Source of the DNA: DATLFQ01 sp035540915
GTDB lineage: Bacteria; Actinomycetota; Acidimicrobiia; Acidimicrobiales; GCA-2861595
Reading direction: 5' to 3'
DNA: 11,592 bases
Assembly (NCBI GenBank): GCA_035540915.1
Contig: DATLFQ010000124.1
Location: 1-11,592, forward strand
Shown here: piece by piece, positions 1 to 7,416 of the stretch
How positions within the stretch are numbered: position 1 is the first letter of the stretch
Layout of the letters: the number at the start of each line of letters is the position of its first letter
Notes under the pieces: model-generated
Seen by the model: only the letters and a program-made list of their open reading frames with translations
The model's database searches: none
What the model was told of the DNA's origin: nothing
Translations under genes and position numbers: made by a program

Positions 1-1
1 G

Positions 2-1198
2 ACCGTCGACGTGCGGCCGGCCCAGAACGAGGTGGTCGGCGAGACGCGCGTGCGGTTCACGCCGGACCGGCCCACCGACCGGCTGGTGTTCCGCCTGTGG
101 CCCAACGGCCCCCGGCTGGCCCGGGCCGGCGCCCGCCTGGACGTGGGCGCTGTGGCCGTCGACGGGCGCCCGGTCGACGCCCGCATCGACGAGGCCACCA
201 CCCTGGTCGCCCGCCCGGGCGGGACCCTGGCCGCGGGCCGGTCGATGGACATCGTGGTCCCGTGGCGGCTGAACCTGCCCGGCCCGGTGAACGATCGGAT
301 CAGCCGCAGCGGCGACGCCGTCCGGCTGGGCTCCTTCTTCCCGATCCTGGCCTGGGAGCCGGGCGTCGGCTGGGCCGTCGACCCGCCGACCACCGGCTTT
401 GCCGAGGCGTCCACGGTGGCGTCGGCCGACTTCACCGCGACGATCACGGTCCCGGCCGGCCTCGACGTGCTGGCCACCGGCAGGCCCGACGGCGCCGGGC
501 GCTGGACCGCGACCGCGGTGCCGGACTTCGCCCTGTCGGTGGGCCGCTTCACCATGGCGTCGACCACCGTCGACGCACCCCAGCCGGTCGAGGTCACCGT
601 GGGCGTCCATGCCGGCATCGCCGACCAACCCGGCGCCTACCTCCGCCAGGTGGCCGAGGCCCTGGTCGACCTGAGCCGGCGCTACGGGGCCTACCCATGG
701 CCCTCGTACTCCCTCGCCATCACCCCCGAGCTGAGTGGGGGGATCGAGTACCCCATGCACGTGCTTCAGGGGCCGGGGACCACGACGCGCACCACTCCCC
801 ACGAGGTGGCCCACATGTGGTTCTACGGGCTCGTCACCAACAACCAGGGCCGAGACCCGTGGCTGGACGAGGGGCTGGCCAGTTTCGCCGAGGCCCGGGT
901 CGAGAACACCCTGGCCTCGTTCCGGGCCCGCACCATCCCGGCCGCCGGCCGCAACCGGGTCGGTGAGCCGATGTCGTTCTGGGAGAGCCGCCAGTCGGCG
1001 TACTACCGCAGCGTGTACGTCCAGGGGGCCCAGGCCCTCGCCGCCCTGGGCGACGCCGACCTGGTCGACTGCGTGCTGCGCCTCTACGTGGCCCGCACCG
1101 CGCACCGAGTGGCCCGGCCCGGCGACCTCGTCGACGCGGCGGCCGCCGTCTTCCCCGGCGCCGAGGCCACGCTCGCCCGCTACGGCATCCGGCGCTAG
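2..1198 (+). CDS. M1-family zinc metallopeptidase, 5'-truncated by window edge
   Basis: This is the 3' part of a gene that begins before the window: the reading frame is open from base 2, and the GTG at 11 lies inside beta-sheet-like sequence, so it is not taken as the start. Numbering from that GTG, a zinc site HEVAH lies at 264-268 and the third ligand Glu at 287 in DEGLASF, giving the HExxH-x18-E spacing of gluzincins. SGGIEYP at 242-248 corresponds to the GAMEN-type substrate loop of M1 aminopeptidases. The YYRSVYVQGAQAL segment carries the Tyr expected to stabilise the transition state. The N-terminal half resembles the M1 saddle domain. The protein ends about 108 residues after the third zinc ligand, so the large C-terminal helical domain of classical aminopeptidase N is absent. 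That fits the short bacterial M1-like peptidases. Any signal peptide would lie outside the window. The substrate is unknown. It is separated from lhr by 145 bp and probably functionally unrelated. Confidence 0.88.
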   Translation, partial: TVDVRPAQNEVVGETRVRFTPDRPTDRLVFRLWPNGPRLARAGARLDVGAVAVDGRPVDARIDEATTLVARPGGTLAAGRSMDIVVPWRLNLPGPVNDRISRSGDAVRLGSFFPILAWEPGVGWAVDPPTTGFAEASTVASADFTATITVPAGLDVLATGRPDGAGRWTATAVPDFALSVGRFTMASTTVDAPQPVEVTVGVHAGIADQPGAYLRQVAEALVDLSRRYGAYPWPSYSLAITPELSGGIEYPMHVLQGPGTTTRTTPHEVAHMWFYGLVTNNQGRDPWLDEGLASFAEARVENTLASFRARTIPAAGRNRVGEPMSFWESRQSAYYRSVYVQGAQALAALGDADLVDCVLRLYVARTAHRVARPGDLVDAAAAVFPGAEATLARYGIRR

Positions 1199-1309
1199 CC
1201 GTTCCTCTCGTTCGGAAGGAGCAGCGCGCCCAGCCCGTTCTCGGCCTCCGTGACCGACACGACTCGCATCGAGCCAGCACGGCTCCCGGCGGTTTCGCGC
1301 GGGCACGGC

Positions 1310-1343
1310 CGGACACCACCGCCCCGGACCTACGCTGGGAGCG
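1310..1343 (+). promoter_or_regulatory. Possible leaderless promoter of lhr
   Basis: TACGCT at 1331-1336 fits the actinobacterial -10 pattern TANNNT. It ends seven bases before the GTG at 1344, so transcription would start at or next to the start codon and give a leaderless mRNA, which is common in actinobacteria. CGGACA at 1310-1315 matches the last four bases of the TTGACA -35 box, but the 15-bp spacer is short. A GGGAG at 1337-1341 sits only two bases from the GTG, too close for a normal Shine-Dalgarno. Based on pattern only. Confidence 0.35.
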
Positions 1344-4300
1344 GTGCCCGCCGCCGCGCTGGACCGCTTCTCGCCGCACACCCGGGCGTGGTTCGATGCC
1401 ACCTTCGATGCGCCCACGCCGGCCCAGGAGCGGGGCTGGGACGCCATAAGCGGGGGCCGCTCGACGCTGATCCTGGCCCCGACCGGGTCGGGCAAGACGC
1501 TGGCCGCCTTCCTGTGGGCACTGGACCGGCTGCTCACCGAGCCGCGGGCCGAGGACGCGCCGGCGTCGGTGCGGGTCCTGTACGTCTCGCCGCTCAAGGC
1601 GCTCACCTACGACGTCGAGCGCAACCTGCGGGCGCCGCTGGCCGGCATCGCCCTGGCCGCCGAGCGGGCCGGCGCCTCGCTGCCGGCCGTGTCGGTGGCC
1701 ACCCGGACCGGCGACACGCCGGCGTCGGAGCGGCGCGCCATGGCGCGCCGCCCCCCCGACGTTTTGATCACCACGCCCGAGTCGCTGTACCTGCTGCTGA
1801 CCTCCGCCGCCCGGGAGGTCCTCGCCGGGGTGGAGCAGGTCATCGTCGACGAGGTGCACGCGGTGGCCGGCACCAAGCGGGGCGCCCACCTGGCGCTGTC
1901 GCTGGAGCGACTGGAGCGGCTGGTGGCCGCCGCCGGACGCCCGTCGCCGCCCCGGATCGGACTGTCGGCCACCCAGCGGCCGCTCGACACCCTCGCCCGC
2001 TTCCTTGGCGGGCGCGACGCCGCCACCGGCGCCCCCCGGCCGGTCACCATCGTCGACGCCGGGGTGTCCAAGCCGCTCGACCTGGAGGTGATCGTCCCGA
2101 TCGAGGACATGGGCGAGCTGGGTCGCCCCATCCGCACGCCGGACGGCGACCCGTTGATGGTCGGCCCGGCGGCCGGCGATCCCGAGGCCCGCCACTCGAT
2201 CTGGCCGGCGATGCACCCGGTCCTGCTCGACCTCATCCGGGCCCACACGTCCACGCTGGTGTTCGTCAACTCGCGGCGGCTGGCCGAGCGCCTGTCGGCC
2301 CGACTCAACGAGCTGGCCGGCGAGGAGCTGGTCCGGGCTCACCACGGGTCGCTCGCCTACGAGCAGCGGCTGGAGATCGAGGACGCCCTGAAGGCCGGCA
2401 AGCTGCCCGCCCTCGTGGCCACCAGCTCGCTGGAGCTGGGCATCGACATGGGGGCCATCGACCTGGTTGTCCAGGTGGAGGCGCCCTCGTCGGTGGCCAG
2501 CGGGTTGCAGCGCATCGGCCGGGCCGGCCATCGGGTCGGCGAGCCCTCGAAGGGCCGCATCTTCCCCAAGTTCCGGGGCGACCTGGTCGTGGCCGCCGTG
2601 GTGGCCCAGCGGATGGTGGGCGGCCTGATCGAGGAGACGTCCCTGCCCCGCAACCCGCTCGACGTGCTGGCCCAGCAAATCGTGGCCATGGTGGCCGTCG
2701 AGACGATGACGGTCGAGGAGGTGGCCGCGGTCGCGGCCGGCGCCGAGCCGTTCGCCGACCTGAGCCGCGACCTGCTGGAGGGCGTTCTCGACATGCTGGC
2801 CGGCCGCTACCCCAGCGACGAGTTCGCCGAGCTGCGGCCCCGTATCGTGTGGGACCGGTTGGCCGGCACGCTGGCCGCCCGGCCCGGCGCCCGGATGCTG
2901 GCCGTGACCAGCGGCGGCACCATCCCCGACCGGGGCCTGTTCGGCGCCTTCACCCCCGGTGGCGGCCGGGTGGGGGAGCTGGACGAGGAGTTCGTCTACG
3001 AGAGCCGGGTGGGCGAGACCTTCCTGCTGGGCGCCACCACCTGGCGCATCGAGGAGATCACCCGCGACCGGGTGATCGTCACGCCGGCCCCGGGCCAGCC
3101 CGGCAAGATGCCGTTCTGGCACGGCGACCACGTCGGCCGCCCCTACGAGCTGGGCCGGGCGGTGGGCGCCTTCGTGGCCGAGGCCGAGGGCTGGTCCGAC
3201 GAGCGCCTGGCCGCCGACTGCGGCCTGGACCCGCTGGCCGCCGCCAACCTGCGGGCCTACCTGGCCGAGGAGCGGGCCGCCACCGGCGGGCTGCTCCCCA
3301 CGGACCGCCAGGTGGTGGTCGAGCGCTTCCGTGACGAGCTGGGCGACTGGCGAATCTGCGTGCTGTCGCCCTTCGGGGCCCGGGTCCACGCCCCCTGGGC
3401 GCTGGCCGTGGAGGCCAAGGTGCGCGACCGGCTGGGCCTGGAGGTGCAGGCCATCTGGTCCGACGACGGCCTGGTGGTACGCCTGCCGGAGGCTGACGAC
3501 GCGCCCCCGGTGGAGTCGGTCCTGCTGGAGCCCGAGGAGGTCGAGGAGCTGGTCGTGGGCCAGGTGGGCAGCTCGGCGCTGTTCGCCGCCCGCTTCCGCG
3601 AGAACGCGGCCCGTGCGCTGCTGCTGCCCCGGCGCCGGCCCGGCAGCCGCACCCCGCTGTGGCAGCAGCGCCAACGGGCCGCCGATCTGCTGGCTGTTGC
3701 GTCGAAGTACGGCTCGTTCCCCATCCTGCTGGAGACCTACCGGGAGTGCCTCCGCGACGTGTTCGACCTGCCGGCGCTGGTCGGGCTCATGGGCGACATC
3801 AGGGCCCGCCGGGTGCGGGTCTCCGCGGTGGACACGCCGGCGCCGTCGCCCTTCGCCAGCTCGTTGGCCTTCGCCTACGTGGCCTCGTTCATGTACGACG
3901 GCGACGCGCCGCTGGCCGAGCGGCGGGCCCAGGCCCTTACGCTCGACCGCCGGATGCTGGCCGAGCTGGTCGGCTCGGACGAGCTGCGGGAGCTGATCGA
4001 TCCGGCCGCCCTGGCCCGGTTGGAGGCCGAGCTGCAGTACCTCGACGAGTCCCGCTGGGCCCGCAGTCCCGACGCGGCGTCCGACCTGCTGCGCCGACTG
4101 GGCGACCTCACCCCGGCGGAGCTGGACGCCCGCTGCACGTCGCCGTTCGCCGACGCCCTGGTGCGGGACCGCCGGGCGGTCGAGGTGCGGGTGGCCGGCG
4201 AGGCCCGCCTCATCGCCGCCGAGGACGCCGGGCGCTACCGCGACGGGGTGGGCGCGGCCGTCCCCCGCGGCGTGCCCGACGCGTTCCTGGAGCCGGTGCC

Positions 4301-5744
4301 CGATGCGGCCGAGCAGCTCGTCCGCCGGTGGGCCCGCACGCACGGGCCGTTCACCGCAGGCGACCCGGCCGCCCGCCTCGGGCTGCCGGTGGACCGGGTC
4401 GACGCCGTGCTGGCCGGACTGGGCCGGGCCGGGACGCTGGTCGCCGGCGAGTTCCGCCCGGGCGGCAGCGGCCGGGAGTGGTGCGACGCCGAGGTGCTGC
4501 GCCTGCTGCGCCAGCGCTCGCTGGCCGCGCTGCGGCGGGAGGTGGAGCCCACGTCGGCCGAGGCGCTGGCCCGCTTCCTGCCCGCCTGGCAGGGCGTCGG
4601 GGCCGGGGCGGGGGGGCTGGACCGCACCTTCGAGGTCGTCGGCCAGCTGCAGGGCGTGGCCATCCCCGCCAGCGTGCTGGAGGCCGACGTGCTGGCTGCC
4701 CGGGTGCGTGGCTACTCGCCCCGGCTGCTCGACGAGCTGCTGGCCGCCGGCGAGGTCCTGTGGACCGGCGCCGGCCCGCTGGGGCGCTCCGACGGCAAGG
4801 TGGCGCTGTATCTGCGGGGCGGCGCCCTGGCTCGCGCGTCGGTGGCGCCGCTGCCCGGTGCCGACCGGCCCGGGGGTGCCGAGCACGACCGGCTCCGCTC
4901 CCTGCTGGCGGACCGGGGCGCCCGCTTCTTCCGGGACCTCGGCGGCGCCGACGACCGGGCTACCCTCGACGCGCTGTGGGACCTGGTGTGGGCCGGCGAG
5001 GTGACCAACGACTCGTTCGCCGCCGTGCGCGCCCTGGCCCGTCGCCGGGCGCCGACCAGGGGCTCCCGCCCCCGCCCCGGCCGGCTCGCGACCCTCGGCC
5101 CGCCCACCTCGCAGGGCCGGTGGTCGCTGGTCGAGCGGGGCGGGGCCACTCCGACGGAGGGCGCCGCCGCGGTCGCGGCTGCGTTGCTGGAGCGTCACGG
5201 CGTGGTGACCCGGGAGGCGGTCCGGGGCGAGGGCATCCCCGGTGGCTTCGCCGGCGTCTACCCGGTGCTGCGGGCCATGGAGGAGGCGGGGCGCATCCGC
5301 CGGGGCTACTTCGTGGCCGGGCTGGGTGGCGCCCAGTTCGCGCTGCCCGGCGCTGTCGACCGCTTGCGGGCGGCACGCGGCGGTGGCCCCGAGGTGCCGA
5401 CCGTCGTGCTGGCCGCCACCGACCCGGCCAACCCGTTCGGGGTCGCCCTCGCCTGGCCGGTGCCCGGCCCGAAGCGGGTGGCCGGTGCCTACGTGGTGAT
5501 CGTCGACGGCCTGGCATCCCTGTACCTGGAGCGCGGCGGTCGCGGCCTGCTGGCCCTGCGCGAGACGGACGGGACCTGGGAGGAGGCGGCGGTCGCCGCC
5601 CTCGCCACGCTCGTCACCGGCGCCCGCCGGTCCCGCCTCACGGTCGCCGCCCCGACCGCCGCCCTCGAACCCGCCCTCTCGGCCGCCGGCTTCGTCCCCA
5701 CCCCCCGCGGCCTCACCCTCTACCCACCGCTTCCGGGTAGATAG
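1344..5744 (+). CDS. lhr: Lhr: large ATP-dependent superfamily 2 helicase
   Basis: The 1466-residue protein is close to the length of long-form bacterial Lhr (about 1500). It is a 3'-5' single-strand DNA translocase that unwinds DNA and RNA:DNA hybrids, and it is linked to DNA repair in mycobacteria. All SF2 motifs are visible: Q-motif region near 21-31 (Gln28), Walker A APTGSGKT 45-52, DEVH box 169-172, LSAT 207-210, LVATSSLELGIDMG (motif V) and QRIGRAGHR 389-397 (motif VI). A winged-helix region follows (about 430-560), then the Lhr-specific beta-barrel with GATTWRIEEI. Trp567 there probably matches the conserved Trp that contacts the tracking strand. Roughly 870-1466 is the Lhr C-terminal domain, for which uracil-glycosylase activity has been reported in E. 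coli Lhr. The GTG start is chosen because the Q-motif follows immediately and no earlier in-frame start fits. Nei2 follows 44 bp downstream. No frameshift or lost motif was seen. Confidence 0.97.
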   Translation: MPAAALDRFSPHTRAWFDATFDAPTPAQERGWDAISGGRSTLILAPTGSGKTLAAFLWALDRLLTEPRAEDAPASVRVLYVSPLKALTYDVERNLRAPLAGIALAAERAGASLPAVSVATRTGDTPASERRAMARRPPDVLITTPESLYLLLTSAAREVLAGVEQVIVDEVHAVAGTKRGAHLALSLERLERLVAAAGRPSPPRIGLSATQRPLDTLARFLGGRDAATGAPRPVTIVDAGVSKPLDLEVIVPIEDMGELGRPIRTPDGDPLMVGPAAGDPEARHSIWPAMHPVLLDLIRAHTSTLVFVNSRRLAERLSARLNELAGEELVRAHHGSLAYEQRLEIEDALKAGKLPALVATSSLELGIDMGAIDLVVQVEAPSSVASGLQRIGRAGHRVGEPSKGRIFPKFRGDLVVAAVVAQRMVGGLIEETSLPRNPLDVLAQQIVAMVAVETMTVEEVAAVAAGAEPFADLSRDLLEGVLDMLAGRYPSDEFAELRPRIVWDRLAGTLAARPGARMLAVTSGGTIPDRGLFGAFTPGGGRVGELDEEFVYESRVGETFLLGATTWRIEEITRDRVIVTPAPGQPGKMPFWHGDHVGRPYELGRAVGAFVAEAEGWSDERLAADCGLDPLAAANLRAYLAEERAATGGLLPTDRQVVVERFRDELGDWRICVLSPFGARVHAPWALAVEAKVRDRLGLEVQAIWSDDGLVVRLPEADDAPPVESVLLEPEEVEELVVGQVGSSALFAARFRENAARALLLPRRRPGSRTPLWQQRQRAADLLAVASKYGSFPILLETYRECLRDVFDLPALVGLMGDIRARRVRVSAVDTPAPSPFASSLAFAYVASFMYDGDAPLAERRAQALTLDRRMLAELVGSDELRELIDPAALARLEAELQYLDESRWARSPDAASDLLRRLGDLTPAELDARCTSPFADALVRDRRAVEVRVAGEARLIAAEDAGRYRDGVGAAVPRGVPDAFLEPVPDAAEQLVRRWARTHGPFTAGDPAARLGLPVDRVDAVLAGLGRAGTLVAGEFRPGGSGREWCDAEVLRLLRQRSLAALRREVEPTSAEALARFLPAWQGVGAGAGGLDRTFEVVGQLQGVAIPASVLEADVLAARVRGYSPRLLDELLAAGEVLWTGAGPLGRSDGKVALYLRGGALARASVAPLPGADRPGGAEHDRLRSLLADRGARFFRDLGGADDRATLDALWDLVWAGEVTNDSFAAVRALARRRAPTRGSRPRPGRLATLGPPTSQGRWSLVERGGATPTEGAAAVAAALLERHGVVTREAVRGEGIPGGFAGVYPVLRAMEEAGRIRRGYFVAGLGGAQFALPGAVDRLRAARGGGPEVPTVVLAATDPANPFGVALAWPVPGPKRVAGAYVVIVDGLASLYLERGGRGLLALRETDGTWEEAAVAALATLVTGARRSRLTVAAPTAALEPALSAAGFVPTPRGLTLYPPLPGR
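1730..1751. repeat. 22-bp perfect palindrome inside lhr
   Basis: The arm GCGGCGCGCCA (1730-1740) is followed immediately by its exact reverse complement (1741-1751), with no spacer. It lies in the lhr coding sequence, where it encodes the symmetric peptide ERRAMARRP between the Walker A and DEVH motifs. It could extrude as a cruciform or bind a dimeric protein, but it may just reflect arginine/alanine codon use in GC-rich DNA. Confidence 0.9.
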
Positions 5745-5766
5745 CGGGCCGTCTCGGCCCGCTATC
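5740..5766 (+). terminator. Perfect 12-bp hairpin overlapping the lhr stop codon
   Basis: GATAGCGGGCCG (5740-5751) and CGGCCCGCTATC (5755-5766) are exact reverse complements with a TCT loop. The lhr stop codon TAG (5742-5744) lies inside the 5' arm. No run of T follows (the next bases are CACTCG), so it is not a canonical intrinsic terminator. In high-GC actinobacteria, strong hairpins without U-tracts are common between genes and may terminate, attenuate or protect a 3' end. It separates lhr from nei2. Confidence 0.6.
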
Positions 5767-5788
5767 CACTCGAAACGGGGCTCCCGGC

Positions 5789-6649
5789 ATGCCCGAGGGC
5801 GACACGATCCTCCGCAGCGCCCGGGCACTGCACGCGTGGCTGGCCGGGCGGGAGATCACCGCGGCGCGGTCGGTGCGGGCGCGGGTGCCGCCCGAGCGGC
5901 TGGTGGGGCGCCGGGTCGAGCGGGTGGAGGCGCGGGCCAAGCACCTGCTGGTGCACCTGGACTCGGGCGAGGTGCTGCACACCCATCTGCGCATGGACGG
6001 GTCCTGGCATGTGTACAGCACCGGCGACCGGTGGCGGAAGCCCGGCTGGCAGGCCCGGCTCGTGCTGGAGGCCGGGGAGCGGGTGGCCGTCTGCTTCAAC
6101 GCGCCGGTCGTCGAGCTGCTGACCGCCGCCGACCTGGCTGCCCATCCGTCGATCTCGGCCCTCGGGCCCGACGTGCTGGTCGAGCCGCTCGACCTCGGGG
6201 AGGTGCGCCGCCGGGCGGCCACCCGGCCGGCGGACTTGGCCGTGGGCGAGCTCCTGCTGGACCAGCGGGTGGTGTCCGGCATCGGCAACATCTACCGCTG
6301 CGAGTCGCTCCACGCCTGCCGCGTCGACCCGTGGGCGCCCTGGCCGCCGCTCGGAGGCGACGGGCTCGACCGCCTGGTCACCACCGCGGCCCGGCTGATG
6401 CGAGCGGCCGTGGCGCCCGGCGGCGGGCGGGTGCGCCCCGCCGTCTACGGCCGGGCCGGCCGGCCCTGCCCCCGCTGCGCGACGCTCGTCCGGTGCGCGC
6501 CGCTCGGTCGGCAGCCCCGCGACGTGTGGTGGTGCCCCGGATGCCAGCGCGCGGCCGGCTCAGCCGATGCTGCGCCAGCCCAACTTCCGCGACACCCGGC
6601 TGCCGGCGTCGAGGACCAGGCGTCCCCCGGGGAGCGCCCCCAGGCGTGA
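5789..6649 (+). CDS. nei2: Nei2-type endonuclease VIII: DNA glycosylase/AP lyase
   Basis: This is a base-excision repair enzyme of the Fpg/Nei family. It removes oxidised bases (mainly pyrimidines for Nei) and cuts the abasic strand. The N-terminus is MPEGD, which after Met removal exposes catalytic Pro2 with Glu3; Lys51 (AKHLL) matches the conserved beta-hairpin lysine. LLDQRVVSGIGNIYRCE (156-172) marks the helix-two-turn-helix. A C-terminal zinc finger has Cys227, Cys230, Cys249 and Cys252, with Arg244 in the usual finger loop. The MPEGDT start and YGRAG-x-CPRC finger resemble M. tuberculosis Nei2 (Rv3297), which also lies next to lhr (Rv3296). The start is fixed by the need for Pro2; a weak GGGG lies eight bases upstream. 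After the finger, a tail of about 33 residues rich in Ala/Pro (254-286) has no counterpart I know of and is encoded opposite the convergent dehydrogenase gene. It could be co-transcribed with lhr if the intervening hairpin is leaky. Confidence 0.93.
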   Translation: MPEGDTILRSARALHAWLAGREITAARSVRARVPPERLVGRRVERVEARAKHLLVHLDSGEVLHTHLRMDGSWHVYSTGDRWRKPGWQARLVLEAGERVAVCFNAPVVELLTAADLAAHPSISALGPDVLVEPLDLGEVRRRAATRPADLAVGELLLDQRVVSGIGNIYRCESLHACRVDPWAPWPPLGGDGLDRLVTTAARLMRAAVAPGGGRVRPAVYGRAGRPCPRCATLVRCAPLGRQPRDVWWCPGCQRAAGSADAAPAQLPRHPAAGVEDQASPGERPQA

Positions 6650-7366
6650 GGCGCCGAGGATCCGGGGCACGGCGATGCTGGCGTAGCCCGGCGCCCCCCC
6701 CATGTGGATCGCCCGCAGCACGGCCCGGGCCACCCAGGCGGCCGGGACGCCGGGCCACGGCCCGCCCGCCAGGTCGTCGGTGGGGCGGTCGCCGCCCCTG
6801 GCGCGGGCCCCGAAGGCGGTCTCGACCGGGCCGGGGTTGACGGTCGTGACGGCGACGCCCCGCCCGGCCAGCTCCCGCCGCAGCCCCTCGCTGAAACCCT
6901 GCACCCCGAACTTCGTCGCTGCGTAGACCGTCAGAGGGGGGAAGGCCAGCCACGAGGCCACCGAGGCGACGTTGACCACGTGGCCCACGCCGCGCTCCAG
7001 CATCGCCGGCAGGAGCCGGCGGGTGAGGTCGATCAGCGCGAAGAGGTTCAGGTCGACCACGCCGCGCACGTCGTCGGCGGTCATGTCCTCCACCCGGCCG
7101 AGCCACCCGATGCCCGCGTTGTTGACCAGCACGTCGGCCACCGCGCCGAGAGGCGACGATGCGACGGCCTCGCGCCCGGCCTCGGTGGCCAGATCGGCGG
7201 TCAGCACTTCGATGCCCGGCTGCTCGGCGGCCAGCGCCGCGAGGGCGTCGCCGCTGCGGGCGACGGCGAGCACGCGTGCGCCCCGGCCGGCCAGCAGGAG
7301 GGCCGTCTCGCGCCCGATACCCGACGACGCGCCCGTGACCACGACCGCCCGCCGCTGCACCCGCAT
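6560..7366 (-). CDS. Short-chain dehydrogenase/reductase (classical SDR)
   Basis: This 268-residue protein is a classical SDR: an NAD(P)-dependent oxidoreductase with a single Rossmann fold. It shows TGASSGIG (11-18) for the cofactor, NNAG (82-85), and the tetrad Asn107, Ser135, Tyr148 and Lys152 (YAATK), then NPGPVET (178-184). Arg37 at the end of the second strand suggests preference for NADP(H). The substrate cannot be read from sequence; the helix after the active site and the C-terminus are family-variable. The ATG at 7366 is preferred over an upstream in-frame ATG at 7402: it puts the first beta strand at the usual distance and leaves room for a divergent promoter. Upstream GAGGG is only two bases from this ATG, so initiation may be weak or leaderless. 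Its 3' end overlaps nei2 by 90 bp on the opposite strand, and it diverges from the CBS-citrate synthase gene. Confidence 0.92.
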   Translation of the reverse strand: MRVQRRAVVVTGASSGIGRETALLLAGRGARVLAVARSGDALAALAAEQPGIEVLTADLATEAGREAVASSPLGAVADVLVNNAGIGWLGRVEDMTADDVRGVVDLNLFALIDLTRRLLPAMLERGVGHVVNVASVASWLAFPPLTVYAATKFGVQGFSEGLRRELAGRGVAVTTVNPGPVETAFGARARGGDRPTDDLAGGPWPGVPAAWVARAVLRAIHMGGAPGYASIAVPRILGASRLGALPGGRLVLDAGSRVSRKLGWRSIG

Positions 7367-7416
7367 ACCCTCACTACACTCCCGGCCGATCGTCCCCCAC
7401 AAACCGAGGAGTCGTC
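7367..7416. promoter_or_regulatory. Divergent intergenic region with candidate promoters and a strong RBS
   Basis: This 50-bp gap must hold the start signals for both the dehydrogenase (minus) and the CBS-citrate synthase (plus). On the plus strand TACACT (7375-7380) fits the TANNNT -10 pattern, giving a start near 7387 and a leader of about 30 bases. On the minus strand TGTAGT, offset by a few bases, ends six bases before the dehydrogenase ATG and is a weaker match. No clear -35 box was seen for either. GAGGAG at 7406-7411 is a good Shine-Dalgarno for the plus gene, five bases before CTG at 7417. Confidence 0.45.

Noticed and set aside
1250..3334. A 694-codon plus-strand frame beginning before lhr
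   Set aside because: Arg/Gly/Pro-rich shadow of lhr in another frame with no recognisable motif.
834..5828. A 1664-codon open frame on the minus strand opposite lhr
   Set aside because: It mirrors the lhr frame in GC-rich DNA where antisense stop codons are rare. Its translation is low-complexity Gly/Arg/Gln/His/Pro with no domain, while the plus strand carries every helicase motif.
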